Both the position numbers and the translations under genes were made by a program. The notes under the pieces are model-generated. The model made no database searches, had not been told where the DNA came from, and was given only the letters and a program-made list of their open reading frames with translations. Positions 1-33,002 of a DNA stretch of 33,002 bases are shown here, in pieces. This DNA is from Phallusia fumigata (taxonomy: Eukaryota > Chordata > Ascidiacea > Phlebobranchia > Ascidiidae). Position 1 is the stretch's first letter, and the number at the start of each line of letters is the position of its first letter. The stretch lies in NCBI GenBank assembly GCA_008931825.1, contig QXVZ01005233.1, positions 1 through 33,002 of the forward strand, in the 5' to 3' direction.

Positions 1-2369
1 TGATATTTTGTCAAATTGGCGCTGTTTTAACCTTCTTGTTGAAGCCTTTTTAATGTACCTTGACAGTTGCCGCATCTGGATGCATAAAGCTTGCAGTAAA
101 CTTTCTTTGAGTGCAAATGTAGATAGGTCTACTAAATATCAAACAGTTACTCACACACAGACCAGCAGGTAAAGTCAGTACGGCTGAACAAGTTGCATTA
201 AAACCGACTCTAAAATGCAATCCATCTACCTGAACCAGCCATTGGTGTCACGTTGACTAAGAAGGTCGCGGTAAAGCACATGGTTCTAACTAAAGCATTT
301 CTTCAACTGTAGGCGCTCTGCTTCAGCTTGACTGACACAATAACAGCGCGCAGCTTCACATTTTTACCAGTTACCACGGTCTACTTCAAGCCACAAAGAC
401 GCCAAAGTCTCTTTGAACAGTATCAGCAAACAACGCACGCACTCTGTAGACTGCAAAAGCCGGCACGCAGAGGCAGTATCCCGCGTTTATTACGTCATAA
501 ACGCGCAACAAAACGCCGGATAAGCAGACTTGTTGACATGTGACCGATTATCTTTTGTTACGTAACAAAGACAAGATGCTTATTGGCTGAAAGTCCGAGA
601 GACGATGCAAATTCTTTTTTCTGACCGTCTAAAATGTCGACTGAAGGAGAAAACGCAATATCTGTTTTTTTCTCACCCTAGATTTCCATAGAGAGGTTCG
701 ACAATGCCCTAGTGAGCTCAAGCGTCAATTTATTAACAGCTAGTTGCACAGCCTATCCCACTGAGCTTTGCAACGAGCATAAAGCTATCCCTGTTACTCT
801 GTGCTGTAACGGAAATATTCTCGAGCCGTTCGATATCGAATGGCCGCCGTGATCAATTACGCAATTATGACTTGACTCAGTTATTGTGAATTTAATTCGA
901 TTGAAGGTTTTTTATTTCGACTTGGGAGTGTAGGGGAAATGACTGGCCCTGTCGGAATGACTTTCATGTTTGCGAAACCATTAAAAGTTCAAGTACCATT
1001 CGCTACTGGTCAGTCGGTCGTCAAGGGCTCGGCCTCGACAGCAGGTAATATGAAATCATTACCACTTAAATGAAATGAAAGTCTTGTAAAAGCTTTCAGT
1101 GCATAATTAGAATCGCATTTAAAGACATTGTTGACGGTGAACTGTCTTGTTTTTTGAACCAATGAATCTAAAGTTTACCACAGTCTACAAAACGTAGTTT
1201 TTTTATGATTGTCTTTTTACAAAACTAACATTCTAACCTTCATCATACCTCCGTATCTCTGCTGTACTTACTACTGTATTGCCACGTACTGCCAATGCAT
1301 TGGAACAACTGCGCTGTCCACTCTGAGGACAGGGTACCAATAACTGGCGTTTTGTAGCTCGAAAGGGGGGAAAAAAGGAAGCTCACTTTGTCCTTGCAGC
1401 AAAACATTGCGACGCACCTTTAAAAACAAACAAACCTTACATCCGCGCGAGCAAAGCGGCATTCTAGAACAAGTTTACATCGTTAGTAGCGACGCGGAAA
1501 GCATGACTGATGGCTGTATCCGTGAAAATGCGATTGCTCCAAAGTAAATACGACAACCCATTGTGTTCGCTGTGGGCAGCTCGGACAAGGCGATAAAGTA
1601 AACCACGGGTTTTAATCGCAGATGCGTTGCTTAAAATACTTTTAATTGATGTCAGGTGCTGCCATGATTGGTTTTCCTGTATATGGGAGGTCACAATATT
1701 TATTTTATTACATGGCAAATTATAACCAAGTATGTCCACAAAACAATAAAATTACGCGACAAAAATTGACACGACGTTATTAAATCTATTTCAAAAGCAT
1801 GGATTTAAATGTCCAAACGGTTTACACACTAACATGCTTTGTAAAGCTAATCATGATCACATTTTAAAAAAAAACGCATAAATATTATTTTGATAATAAA
1901 TGAAATTTAATGTCTTGCGTGACCATAAAAACTAACAAACGTTTCATTAGTCGAAAAATGCCTTGTCCATGTCCACCTTTCGCAGTACAAATAATAGCAT
2001 TTGTTGAAACCAAACACCAAAGTTCGAATTGCATTGTACAGGTGCAAAGATTGACACCCGAAGTGATGTTAGTACAAACACAAGATTGGAGTCAGGTAAT
2101 TGGCGCTTGAGCCACGTAGAGGTGTAAATGCGCCAGAACCCTGTAATTATTTTCCTTACATTGCTTTTGATCTGGCGAATCTGACAGCCTCGATCTAATT
2201 GGCTTATCTAGTGACAAGAGGGTCGCACGTTTTGTGCTGTGTGGCGATGCTGGACCCTTCTCAATTGCGTGTTTTGTGTTTCGGAGGGCTAAATTTAGCC
2301 TGATATGTCATGTATGAATTTTAGGACATACAATAAAAGTTTTGATCCATTTTATTTGTAATTTTAACA
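1..2369. other. Non-coding upstream sequence, no gene seen
   Basis: AT-rich with stop codons in all frames; the longest ORFs are under 100 codons and have no coding look. Holds the palindrome at 554-569 and a CRE-like TTACGTCA at 489-496. Whether an upstream gene ends nearby cannot be seen. Confidence 0.6.
554..569. promoter_or_regulatory. 16-bp perfect palindrome with a PAR-bZIP type core
   Basis: TTTGTTACGTAACAAA. The centre GTTACGTAAC matches the RTTAYGTAAY consensus of PAR-bZIP/E4BP4-type factors. A second TTACGTAA core is in the palindrome CTTACGTAAG at 3728-3737. Binding is inference. Confidence 0.4.
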
Positions 2370-2553
2370 GGATACACAATTCACGAGTGTCATTTAGAAA
2401 GATAGAAGCCAGTATTCGAGTGCAAAACATGTTCTACGTATTGACAAATAACTTCTGATGATGACAACAGCGTTTGTCGAATCGTAGAATATGTTTTACA
2501 CACAAGTACTGGCTTCTATCTTCTCTTTAAAATTTTAACAAGACTTTGTGTCC
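2370..2553. mobile_element. MITE-like hairpin element (copy A)
   Basis: Long imperfect inverted repeats: the left arm AGATAGAAGCCAGTATTCGA through TTCTACG pairs with the right arm CGTAGAATATG through GGCTTCTATCT. Outer ends are GGATACACAA and TTGTGTCC. The loop contains CTGATGATGACAACAG and TTTGTCGAA (2455-2481). No coding capacity. No clear target-site duplication. Confidence 0.7.
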
Positions 2554-3424
2554 TCAATGACAGCCTTGCCTAATCCATTTGAAAACTGGCTTTCACCAAT
2601 TCAGCCTCCCGAAAGGAGTGAGTGCTATCAGGTCGTTTGAACCACAGAGCAAACACATTGCGACGACAAAAATGCGAAAAACAACACTGAAAAACCGCTT
2701 GGCAAACAACAGCATCAGTTCAGCAGCCCCACGCCATGCCGACCTCGTCTTAGCTTTTCTATTTATTCCTTGAGAAAAGCACCCTATTAAGTTTTACATT
2801 CTGGTCAGTGAAAGCCACGTTCTGCAGAAGGCCTATGCAAACAGCTAAATTACGGTAATTCCTTATGCAGAAAAACGCTGCAGCTGTTACAATGGTAGCA
2901 GCTTTGTTGCACAACCAGTCACTGTATTGCAACCTTCGGCCGTTGCAAAACATTACCAGTAGTTTTTGTTTAATTAACATACTTTACACCATTTAGTTTT
3001 CAGACATCTAAAGACATACCAACTGCATGTATCAACGATCAAAAAGTGGAAAACATGTTATTGCAAACATAACCGAAGACAGCTAATGTGCACATATTAC
3101 ACAACACGTTGACTAAGAACCTGTTATACAATCCTAGGGTTCATGTTTGACTTTGAGGCACAACGATATGAACACATACGGTTTGCTGTTTACCTACAAC
3201 TGGCACAACTAGTAACCTGTAGGTATGTGCTGGAAGCTGCATGATCTCATTCTGTCTGCACGTCAACTAACGCCGCGTTATATAAAGTGATTGATCGCAA
3301 ATCAAAGATCAATGTGCTTGTCAATTGCTCGGAGCTTTAACTGTAAAACTCTGACAATAAAACGCTCTTTGTTTTCAGAAAATTGCATCTGTCAAGTAAA
3401 TTCGATTTTCTTGGCATTTTGAAA

Positions 3425-3466
3425 CAGCTGATCAATAATTGGCGCGAAACTCTGACTGTGACGTCA
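3425..3466. promoter_or_regulatory. Dense cluster of CCAAT, E2F-like and CRE sites
   Basis: Within 42 bp: CAGCTG E-box (3425-3430), ATTGG as reverse CCAAT box (3438-3442), GGCGCGAAA matching the E2F consensus in reverse (3441-3449), and a perfect CRE TGACGTCA (3459-3466). This combination is typical of proliferation-linked promoters, but no transcript start or coding exon is visible next to it. Confidence 0.35.
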
Positions 3467-4583
3467 GAGAACGTATATCTATGAATAATTTCTGTCCGCT
3501 TTTCTTGAAGAAAAAGTGCTAAGATATATTTAACTAATACACCACTGTCTGATAAATATGAATAAATTTTAGTAAAATTTAGTGTCCAGAAACGAAGCTG
3601 AGGAGAAAGCTTTAGTAAAATGTTTTAGTAGATGTCACGTTGGCGCATACGACTATAATCTGCACATCGAATACATGCTACTAAATGTAAAAATCTGAAC
3701 AACAACAAACAGACAAGCCGGCAGTTTCTTACGTAAGTAACCTTTCGTGGCAACGTGATTCGGCCCACCATGTGCCAATGACAATAACCGGGCAAATTTG
3801 ATTCAATTATGGGTGATTTGCCAAATTATGGGCCGCCCTTCTCCAAAGGCAAATCAGATCAGATCAAGCCGGGCGGCTGGCGGTCAAAAAAAAACAATTC
3901 CAGGATCAACAAATCTTGTTCTGTGACAGGATTTTTCATTAACATACCGTTTTCTTGTTTAATCTTGGCTACTGTAAAGTGTGTTAAACAAACAGCATTC
4001 GCTAAAACCTAATGCAATTTTACGCACATCCTGAGAAAAAATGGGATTAAAATTGACATAATGCCCCCGTTGGCGCTTGGTAATGCACTTAGCAACGACA
4101 TTANGAAATGTTTAATACAGGTTGACAATAACCTGTCATGAAATCAACCCGGACAAAAAACAATTCTTTACATCTACCCGCTAGCGCCAACTAACGGAAT
4201 GTTTATTTACGCTCCTATTATGTTTTAGGCAACTACATGCCAGCATGGTCAGAACCGGCATATGCTAAATCTGTTGCATTGCTTGGTAAAAATCGGTTTG
4301 AATGACACATATGTTTTTATGTTGTATTACAGTTTAAAATGCATGTTTCTGGAGATAAAACCCCCGAAGTCTTCAAAACGTGTGTTGGTAAATTACCATG
4401 TCATCACGTATGCTGTTGTCAACAGAAACAAGTTCCGTAGAAAAGTTATAACAATGAATTTTTATGAGTAAAAAAATGCAGCCTTTAACAACGCAACGAA
4501 TTAAAGCAACAGGATCGCCACCATCGGACTTATTAGCGCCTCTCGACAAAATAAAGTCTTTCATTATGTGGTCGTCAGTAGCG

Positions 4584-4602
4584 AACAGGTTGTGCACCCC
4601 TG
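4584..4602 (-). mobile_element. hAT-like terminal sequence
   Basis: Reverse complement reads CAGGGGTGCACAACCTGTT followed by CGCTACTGACGACC. This parallels the 16837 copy (CAGGGGTACACAACC, then GCTACTGCCAGCC), so both derive from one repeat family. The other end was not found. Confidence 0.45.
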
Positions 4603-6906
4603 GTTTACACCATCCACAAATGACGTAGTGGTTGACACAAACAGCAACGGTGCTTGAGCGTTATTCCCAACCCGTTAACGTTCTTATTTTTACCCCAAAG
4701 GTAATCACATCATGCCTTAATTCCCACAGAGGAACCATTATGCGCCGAAACAGGGTATAATTGCGTTGAATTATTACTGTAACTAATCGGGTGTCGGTTA
4801 CAGTTCGTCTTACCCAACGTGCGGATAGAGAAGAGTGTTTTTTCTGTGTCAACAAGTTCTGAGTGTCCACACCCTGGTGGTTCGGTTTATTCTTCCAACT
4901 GTACCAATAAACGACGGCCGTCGGCTTTACAACGGCCTTTTACCCGATGATTTATAAAGAGTAAGACTGGTCTTGTATAGGTAGGTGACTTTTCCTCTTG
5001 GATAGATTGAGTGGGCGGGTGACCGACGTGGTGGCGTCGTATAAAGGTTGAAGTGCTTTAGTTTCAACAAATGTTAAATTTGAATACCTCAAGCACTATA
5101 ACATGGAATTTTCATGACTGCTAAGTTGATGCAGGTATCCTATACATTGACCTTTTCGCGTGCCCTTGCAAAAGTTTGAAGCAAGGTGCTGGCCTTGCAC
5201 CATCAGGGTGTAATGTAAATGTACAGAGGCGCGAGATATCACAAAATTCCTTATCAGTGTCGCAACAAAGCTACTTTGGTCAGCGCTTGGAAACGCCTTT
5301 ATGAATTTTTTGTGCCGCTCAACGATAATTGATTTCAGATTTACTGCCGAATTTTTATATTATTGAAAAAAATTTACAATTTCGCACGAAGGATTCAAAT
5401 CTATGTTAGACTTGTACAAAACTCAAAAGTTTCCACATTGAAGGGCGCTATGGTTTACAAGAGATTGGTAACTCACTGCCTTTCACTAAAAAGCCTACAA
5501 AGTCGCTTAAACTACACAATGAAATCCACTTAAGGGTGAAAAGGTGTGTACGTATATAGGCTCCATGTTATTTTAACGTCTCAATTACAGTTTTTGTAGT
5601 GAACAGTGGCATAATTTATCGTATAAAGTAGAACAGTGAATACAACGCCATAAAAACCGACGCAATCCGTAAAAATATGACCTTTATTGAGGTCATGCAC
5701 GTCAAAAAAAGTCATATAAGGTCATTAAATAGCGCCCGCTCAACATTTGTTACTGCTCCGACCTATAACGAGGCGTGATACGGGAGACACAGAATAAAAT
5801 GTTTTCCCGCAATCTTATCAACATTGAGAAACAACAATTTAGAAACCGGTGACATTTCGTCAAACAAATCTTCGCCGAACTGGAAATCGCTATTAACTGG
5901 CCTTCGAAAATGATTTACTAGCCTTCGTGGAGTTATCAAATTCGGGTATAAAGGACTTAAAACCGCGCCTGGACAAACACTCGCTTTGAAGCGAAGGCTC
6001 GGCAAATTTTGGCGCCGATTTTTTCCCCATCAAGCCACTTTTCCAGCCACGGTACCAAAGGCCTTTCTTATCAAAACTGAGTTCAAAGAGGTGCCGACCA
6101 TTGGGTTACTACAATGGGCTGATCGGTTTGTTGTTGTTGTGCTTGTTTTGCTTGAACCAGTGCTAACGATGTGTGGGCGGCCACTACAGGTTAGGCGTGA
6201 CATCGTTTTGCGTGGTGAAGTGCCAGTGCATGTGTTTTAAATGTCCAAACCGGTTTTATCAGGCGCCTGTGCCTAATAACCCGTACTGCTTTGACTGAAT
6301 TTGGGCTCAAAAATCGACAATCAGTCAAAAACACTTTGTGCAATGAATAGCAATTATCGGATCTTAAGAGATGGTATATTAAATAAAGTTCAATCTAAAG
6401 GTGGTTTTTCACACAATCAACAACAGGTCTTCGAGTGGCCACCACGTGATATCACATGTTTGTATTTTTTGCCCTAATGTGGCGCGATTCACAACAGAAC
6501 CAACAGGCAGACAGTTTGAAACAAAATAAACTGTTGTTGGTATTTACCACAATTGTGGCAGCACAACGCAGCCGACAATTAAACACGTAACAATGCCACA
6601 AATCAGACAATCAATTCAGTTTTGAATGTTTACCACGATTAGTGACAATCGCCAATTAACCAGTTGGCCCCAGTAGTTAAATGTAACATTGCTGAACTTG
6701 GCAAGACCTAATCACACACGATTATCGCCGACAGGTCACAGAACTTTAACTGTGACATAGACAAGGCCCGATTCATGCTGCACGCTTTAGCCACAGGGTT
6801 TTGCGATTTTTTCGTTTTGTGAATGTTTATTTTACGTTTTGTGAATGTTTACAACTTTCTTGGAACACACACAAACTTGAAGAGTAGTAATAAAAAAAAC
6901 ACACAC

Positions 6907-7115
6907 GCACTGATAATGACAACAGCGATTGTTGAAACGCTGGCAATGCGATGTATTCACTATTAACATGGGAGTTATGATGTTACAATTAGCTTAGTTA
7001 CAAACATATCTGAAAATTTATACATAGTGTTTGCACTGATAGTTCCAATAGCGATTGTTGAATTGTTTGCACTACAAACACAACATACTCACTACATACA
7101 AGCTCGTCGAGAGGT
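6907..7115. mobile_element. Two head-to-tail hairpin-element right halves
   Basis: CTGATAATGACAACAGCGAT with TTGTTGAAACG starts at 6910, and CTGATAGTTCCAATAGCGAT with TTGTTGAA starts at 7036, 126 bp apart. Each is followed by sequence similar to the right arm of element 13874-14043 (TGTATTCACTATTAACATGG and TACTCACTACATACAAG). The left arms are degraded or missing. Confidence 0.5.
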
Positions 7116-10100
7116 AAGTTTTCATTTAAAACTTCCTAATTAAAACACAAATCCCAAACAAAGGTCTTGAGGAAATTAGTTTTTAAACAACAACTGCGCA
7201 AAATTTGCAAAATTTTCCTGACTTTTTTGGTTACGCTCCGTGGTAATGTAACAAGATCCACTGCTAATGGCCTTTCTAAACCCCGGCTGCCGCTCAATGG
7301 GCGAGCAATTGACTTTTTGTTGGCCATTATTCGCGCTTAGAACGTGCTTTGGCTCGCAGCAAATTGAAAGCGGGATTGAATACAAACAGCAACAAACAGA
7401 GAAAGATATTGTTACCACTGAAAAGTTGCCTGAAATGACGAAGCCACATTTTAGTATCCTTAATTAGCCTAATGTCTGAACGAATTCCGTTTTAACATGG
7501 ATGATATTTTGGAAATTTCGTTAATGCGTCGCGTGCAGAAACCTGCATACATGTCGAAGACACAAAGATCTGCTAAACAACGTTCGAAACAAAGTGAAAC
7601 TGTCCATTGATACAATTTTTATGTGCCCTTGAAAAAGTTTAAAACCATCATCACAGCGCTATTCAAATCGTTCGGTGTGCTTGAAAAACATTATCAGACC
7701 ACAATCCACTTACCAGCCATGGTTGTGATTAAAAAGATGATTCAGAAGTGTCGCAAATTATCGATTTCTTGTCTTTTCCGCTCGTCCAGTCGAAACTTCG
7801 CATAGATTTACCAAACCAGGTGGGCCTTGACGAGAATTCACTAAAATTGCTAATAATCTAGTGTACGCCTGCACAATAACATACAATAAACGAGGTTATA
7901 TATGTTGACTTAGCAATGACAAAGTGCCAGTTTGAGGGTATAAGTATGTATGCATATGCATACAGGTTGATTTGAAGTTCAGTATGCGATCTGAAGTAAT
8001 ATGAAAACTTGCAGATAAAGCTTGGTGATGACACTAAAGTAAATGTCAAAACGCGAAATGTTATACACATTGGTATTTGTATGTCATAACTGCGAATATT
8101 TAAAACCTTGACTCCTTTACCCACAAAACAAGGGTTTCTTATACCTTGCCTCTGTTTGAAAACTAACACTATGCACAGCTAACTGTATTCAAAAGCCTGC
8201 CCTACAAACTGCGCCACAAGTCAACAAAACAACAACGCTGCACAATTGACAAGTCGGTGTCCAAATTCTAAACTGCAGAGCGCACGCCGGGCACCGCGAC
8301 GTTATCAGGTCTGGCCTGTCATTTGACGAAAGCTTTTTTCGAATGTGAGCGCCGCGCGACAGCAAGACGAAGGACCCCGGAAGGCTTGTGTTACCGAGGG
8401 CCGACTGGAGGAAAAAGTTCACCAACCAGGCATGACTGGTTTTCGCAGCTCGTACTGCGCAACCGCAAACAACTGGTTTTAGGACAAATTTTGGGTCGTT
8501 TTGTTGGCGAATTTTCACAGATTAGGGCTCACAAATTGTTGGTTTGGATTTGTACATCACTGTAATGCGCGTTTTTCTTGTCAAATTTTAGGATAAGTTT
8601 ATCGATTGTGGCTAAAATGTAAATTCTTTACCTTTAGTCAACCTTTAGGATTCGTAACGTTTTGAAGCAACGCAACTATTTTGGCTTGTGGCCATTGTTT
8701 CTCAGAATTAAAACTTTTGTGTTGCTTGTATTTTGGCCAGTAAGGCAAATGAACTCTTTCTAGTATTTACAGTTCTAAAGTTGTAGTAATTTGAAATTGT
8801 TTGACGCAACTACACGAAGACTATTGAATATTTTTCCATAGTATCTGCTTCCACTTTGTAGTTTCTTCAAAATAACATACTCTCTTACCCACAAGATTAT
8901 AAAAGTGGCATAGAATTGATTTGTGAACGTGGAATAGAATTGATTGTGACTAATTTTCCGTTGACGCTATAAACATTTGGAAATTAAAAAATACTGCGCA
9001 GAAAAAACTGAAACAATTTATAAAAACATTTTGGAACAAGAAAATTCAAATTTGTCAGAAAGTTTGCAAAAAGCTTGCAAATTCACTGTTTGCACAATTT
9101 TTTTTCGAAATGTTGTTTTTAAACTCTAAAGAGTAAAAACAACCCGAGCCAAACACAAAGGTGGCGTTGTTAAAAAGCATGACGTAATTCAGACACAGTT
9201 GTTCCGCTGCTTGGTGCGACGTTGTCAGCTTTTAACCGCTTTTTTAGAAGTTGCGGTTACCAAGCATTGAAAATTGGACAACACTTCTGCTTGGACAAGG
9301 AACGGCTTGTACTGCAATTTTTGTTTTTGTTCGCACATAATTGTTGGCATTGCAACAAGGCGATTGGGAAGTTTTTAAAGATTCCCCGTTTGTGTTTGAC
9401 TTGCAAATGTGCGGAAACAAAAAATAAAACAATACCATTTGGGTTTAGCTTTGCAAAAGCGTGGCCAGCCAAAAATTTACAGGGGAGTGGGCAATATGTT
9501 CAAGGGTAACCAACCATGATGTACAACTTAGACTGTGGATGAGGGTAGAAGGGGCCATGGCTATGCATATGTGCCCTTGCATACAAAACTGCAGTAAATG
9601 TTGAATTTTTGTTGTTTTCTGCAAGCGATTGTTGACGTAACTGCAAGGCCTGCAAAAGATCTTCAGGAAGGCACAAATCCACTTACCACCCTCAATACTC
9701 GACAGTTTCTTTTAAAAATAGAAACAGAAACTGAAGCTGATAAATGATTTATTCTGCATTAAACTATTTTTAAACGGATAACCCCATCTCTCATATGCCA
9801 TGTGATGTAAACCATGTGCATCAGTACAAAACTATGTTGACTTGTGAAGGGCGGTGACGTAACACATGACGTGATAACGATCAATTATCACACGAAACTG
9901 CGAAAAAAGAATGTTGACTATATATCGTAAACTTTAATTGCCACAACAAGCCTAATAAAGATCTGCAAATGACAAAAATTTGAAGGTTCTCAAACAGGGC
10001 ATCCTTACATGTTTTACGGGCGTTTGCAGAAACTGTTTCATTTTGTATTTTATTGTTGTTGGTTTCGTTGTAATGCTAATACAAGCGTAGGTTAGTTTTT

Positions 10101-10727
10101 AAGCTTGACTGGTGGTCAGATCTTGTGCCAATATCTACTTTGCTTCGCCCAAATTTTTGTCTGTACATAAAGAAGGAATATTTTAATAGAAGAATCGAAT
10201 TCGTGAAGTCAAGGACGTAATTTTTTTAACAACATAAAGATAAAAAAAACAATTTTATGACGTCATAATATGACTTTTGTCCATTTACGGTTGCCGAGAT
10301 ACAATTGCCTTGCGGTCTAAAGTGCGTGTATTCAGCTCAGTAAATCTAATGTTTTATTTTTCTATTTTGCAAACAGCGTTTGCCTTATATTTACTCAACG
10401 CAGGTATAAATTTAAAATTGTAAACGCCGTGGAATTTTTAAATTATTAAAAAAAGTTGAAACATTTTGCATTTTACAAAGTACTTTTATTAATTTTATGG
10501 TCTGAATTTTATCTGTTAGTCACTTTCGCTGCGAGGAAGACTAAATGCATATTTGTGAACAAATAAAAGCAACCCAAGTCCCAAATAACATTTTTTGACA
10601 AAATTTCACACCGGTTGGTGACCACTTTATGTTTTTTAATGACGTTGGTTCAAGAACGGTTTGCCTGTAAATGGGTGAGGTTGTTTGGTTAAATTTGACC
10701 GGCATTTAAAACGCAAATTATCAAGAA
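7116..10727. other. Non-coding upstream region, proximal part
   Basis: Presumed promoter-side flank of the gene. A GC-richer patch at about 8280-8470 carries overlapping ORFs on both strands without family resemblance. CRE-like TGACGTAA (9854-9861) and a full CRE (10257-10266) are present. I see no clear TATA box or transcription start. Confidence 0.5.
10257..10266. promoter_or_regulatory. CRE palindrome about 520 bp upstream of the start codon
   Basis: ATGACGTCAT, a perfect CREB/ATF site. TGACGTAA and TGACGTGA near 9854-9874 are related half-matches about 400 bp further upstream. Function is inference from the motif. Confidence 0.4.
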
Positions 10728-10747
10728 CTAGTGATATTTTGTTGCAG
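10728..10747 (+). promoter_or_regulatory. Candidate 3' splice site / spliced-leader acceptor before the start codon
   Basis: A T-rich tract ending in TTTGTTGCAG closes at 10747, 35 nt before the start codon. It resembles the other acceptors in this gene. It could be the 3' end of an intron in the 5' UTR, or an outron acceptor if the organism trans-splices a spliced leader, which is common in ascidians. No upstream 5' UTR exon or transcription start can be identified from sequence alone. Confidence 0.45.
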
Positions 10748-10782
10748 ACTAAGTCTTGAAATAGATGCCTGTGTAAAATGAC
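10748..10782 (+). promoter_or_regulatory. Short 5' leader with two minimal upstream ORFs
   Basis: The 35 nt between the putative acceptor at 10746/10747 and the start codon contain two upstream ATGs. The first (10765-10776) encodes M-P-V-stop. The second (10778-10786) encodes M-T-stop, and its TGA overlaps the main ATG at 10783 by two bases (ATGACATGAG). Both upstream ATGs are out of frame with the main ORF. This arrangement could lower or regulate translation of the main ORF by reinitiation, but that is inference. Confidence 0.45.

Positions 10783-33002
<22,220 letters not shown>

Larger units (their letters stand above)
2554..6906. other. Non-coding upstream sequence, no gene seen
   Basis: No convincing ORF. 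Contains the site cluster at 3425-3466, an N at 4104 without flanking repeats, a short hairpin ACAGGTT-GACAAT-AACCTGT at 4117-4136, the hAT-like end at 4584-4602, CACGTGATATCACATG at 6443-6458, and the palindrome CCACAATTGTGG at 6547-6558. Confidence 0.6.

Noticed and set aside
2455-2481. An intact, active hammerhead ribozyme
   Set aside because: There is an extra base beside stem II, only GAA followed by T, and no stem III with a cleavage triplet, so only a resemblance is claimed.
8189-8565. Overlapping sense and antisense ORFs in a GC-richer patch
   Set aside because: No recognised family and no promoter or splice signals; open frames follow from the higher GC content.
328-9682. Numerous ORFs of 60-109 codons on both strands of the upstream region
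   Set aside because: They overlap each other on opposite strands, lack splice-site context and domain-like composition, and are of the length expected by chance in animal non-coding DNA.

Overview
The window is eukaryotic nuclear DNA from an animal. It is AT-rich and carries one large spliced gene on the + strand. Candidate exons are separated by GT..AG introns with pyrimidine-rich acceptors, and reading phase is maintained across all 21 junctions I traced by hand. There are no prokaryotic features such as operons or Shine-Dalgarno sites. The predicted protein looks like a FAM193-family protein (FAM193A/B-like). The intron style, the short hairpin MITE-like elements and the roughly 3 percent difference between two apparent haplotype copies fit a highly polymorphic marine invertebrate. 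An ascidian tunicate is my best guess, at moderate confidence and by inference only.

Layout: 1-10747 is non-coding as far as I can see. It holds scattered regulatory-looking palindromes (bZIP, CRE, E-box, E2F/CCAAT), MITE-like elements at 2370-2553 and 6907-7115, and a hAT-like terminus near 4584-4602. A likely 3' splice or spliced-leader acceptor lies at 10746/10747, followed by a 35-nt leader with two tiny upstream ORFs and the start codon at 10783. Twenty-two coding exons then run to the right edge. The last exon (32385-33002) is still open there, so the C-terminal end and 3' UTR are outside the window. About 1562 codons are visible once assembly duplications are collapsed.

The protein has a basic N-terminus, four copies of a CxCxxC cysteine motif (exons 3, 13, 14 and 21), other cysteine pairs, a long Ser/Pro/Gln/Asn-rich middle, and a C-terminal part with the cysteine cluster followed by a Lys/Glu-rich segment. 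FAM193 proteins are poorly characterised. FAM193A has been reported as a positive regulator of p53, but nothing in this sequence proves that role here.

An important structural feature of the window is assembly-related. Five of the seven single N characters (17688, 22013, 24353, 26813, 32114) sit exactly between two direct copies of the same sequence. These copies split or duplicate exons 6, 10, 14, 16 and 17. Collapsing them restores the reading frame, so they are best read as unmerged contig or haplotype overlaps rather than biology. The N at 15303 is a single ambiguous base inside exon 4, and the one at 4104 shows no flanking duplication.

The most unusual non-coding signal is a dispersed family of hairpin elements (about 170-185 bp where complete). 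Their centres share a CTGATGA / GACAA-loop-TTGTC / GAAAC motif that resembles a degenerate hammerhead-ribozyme core. One locus carries two such motifs 126 bp apart.
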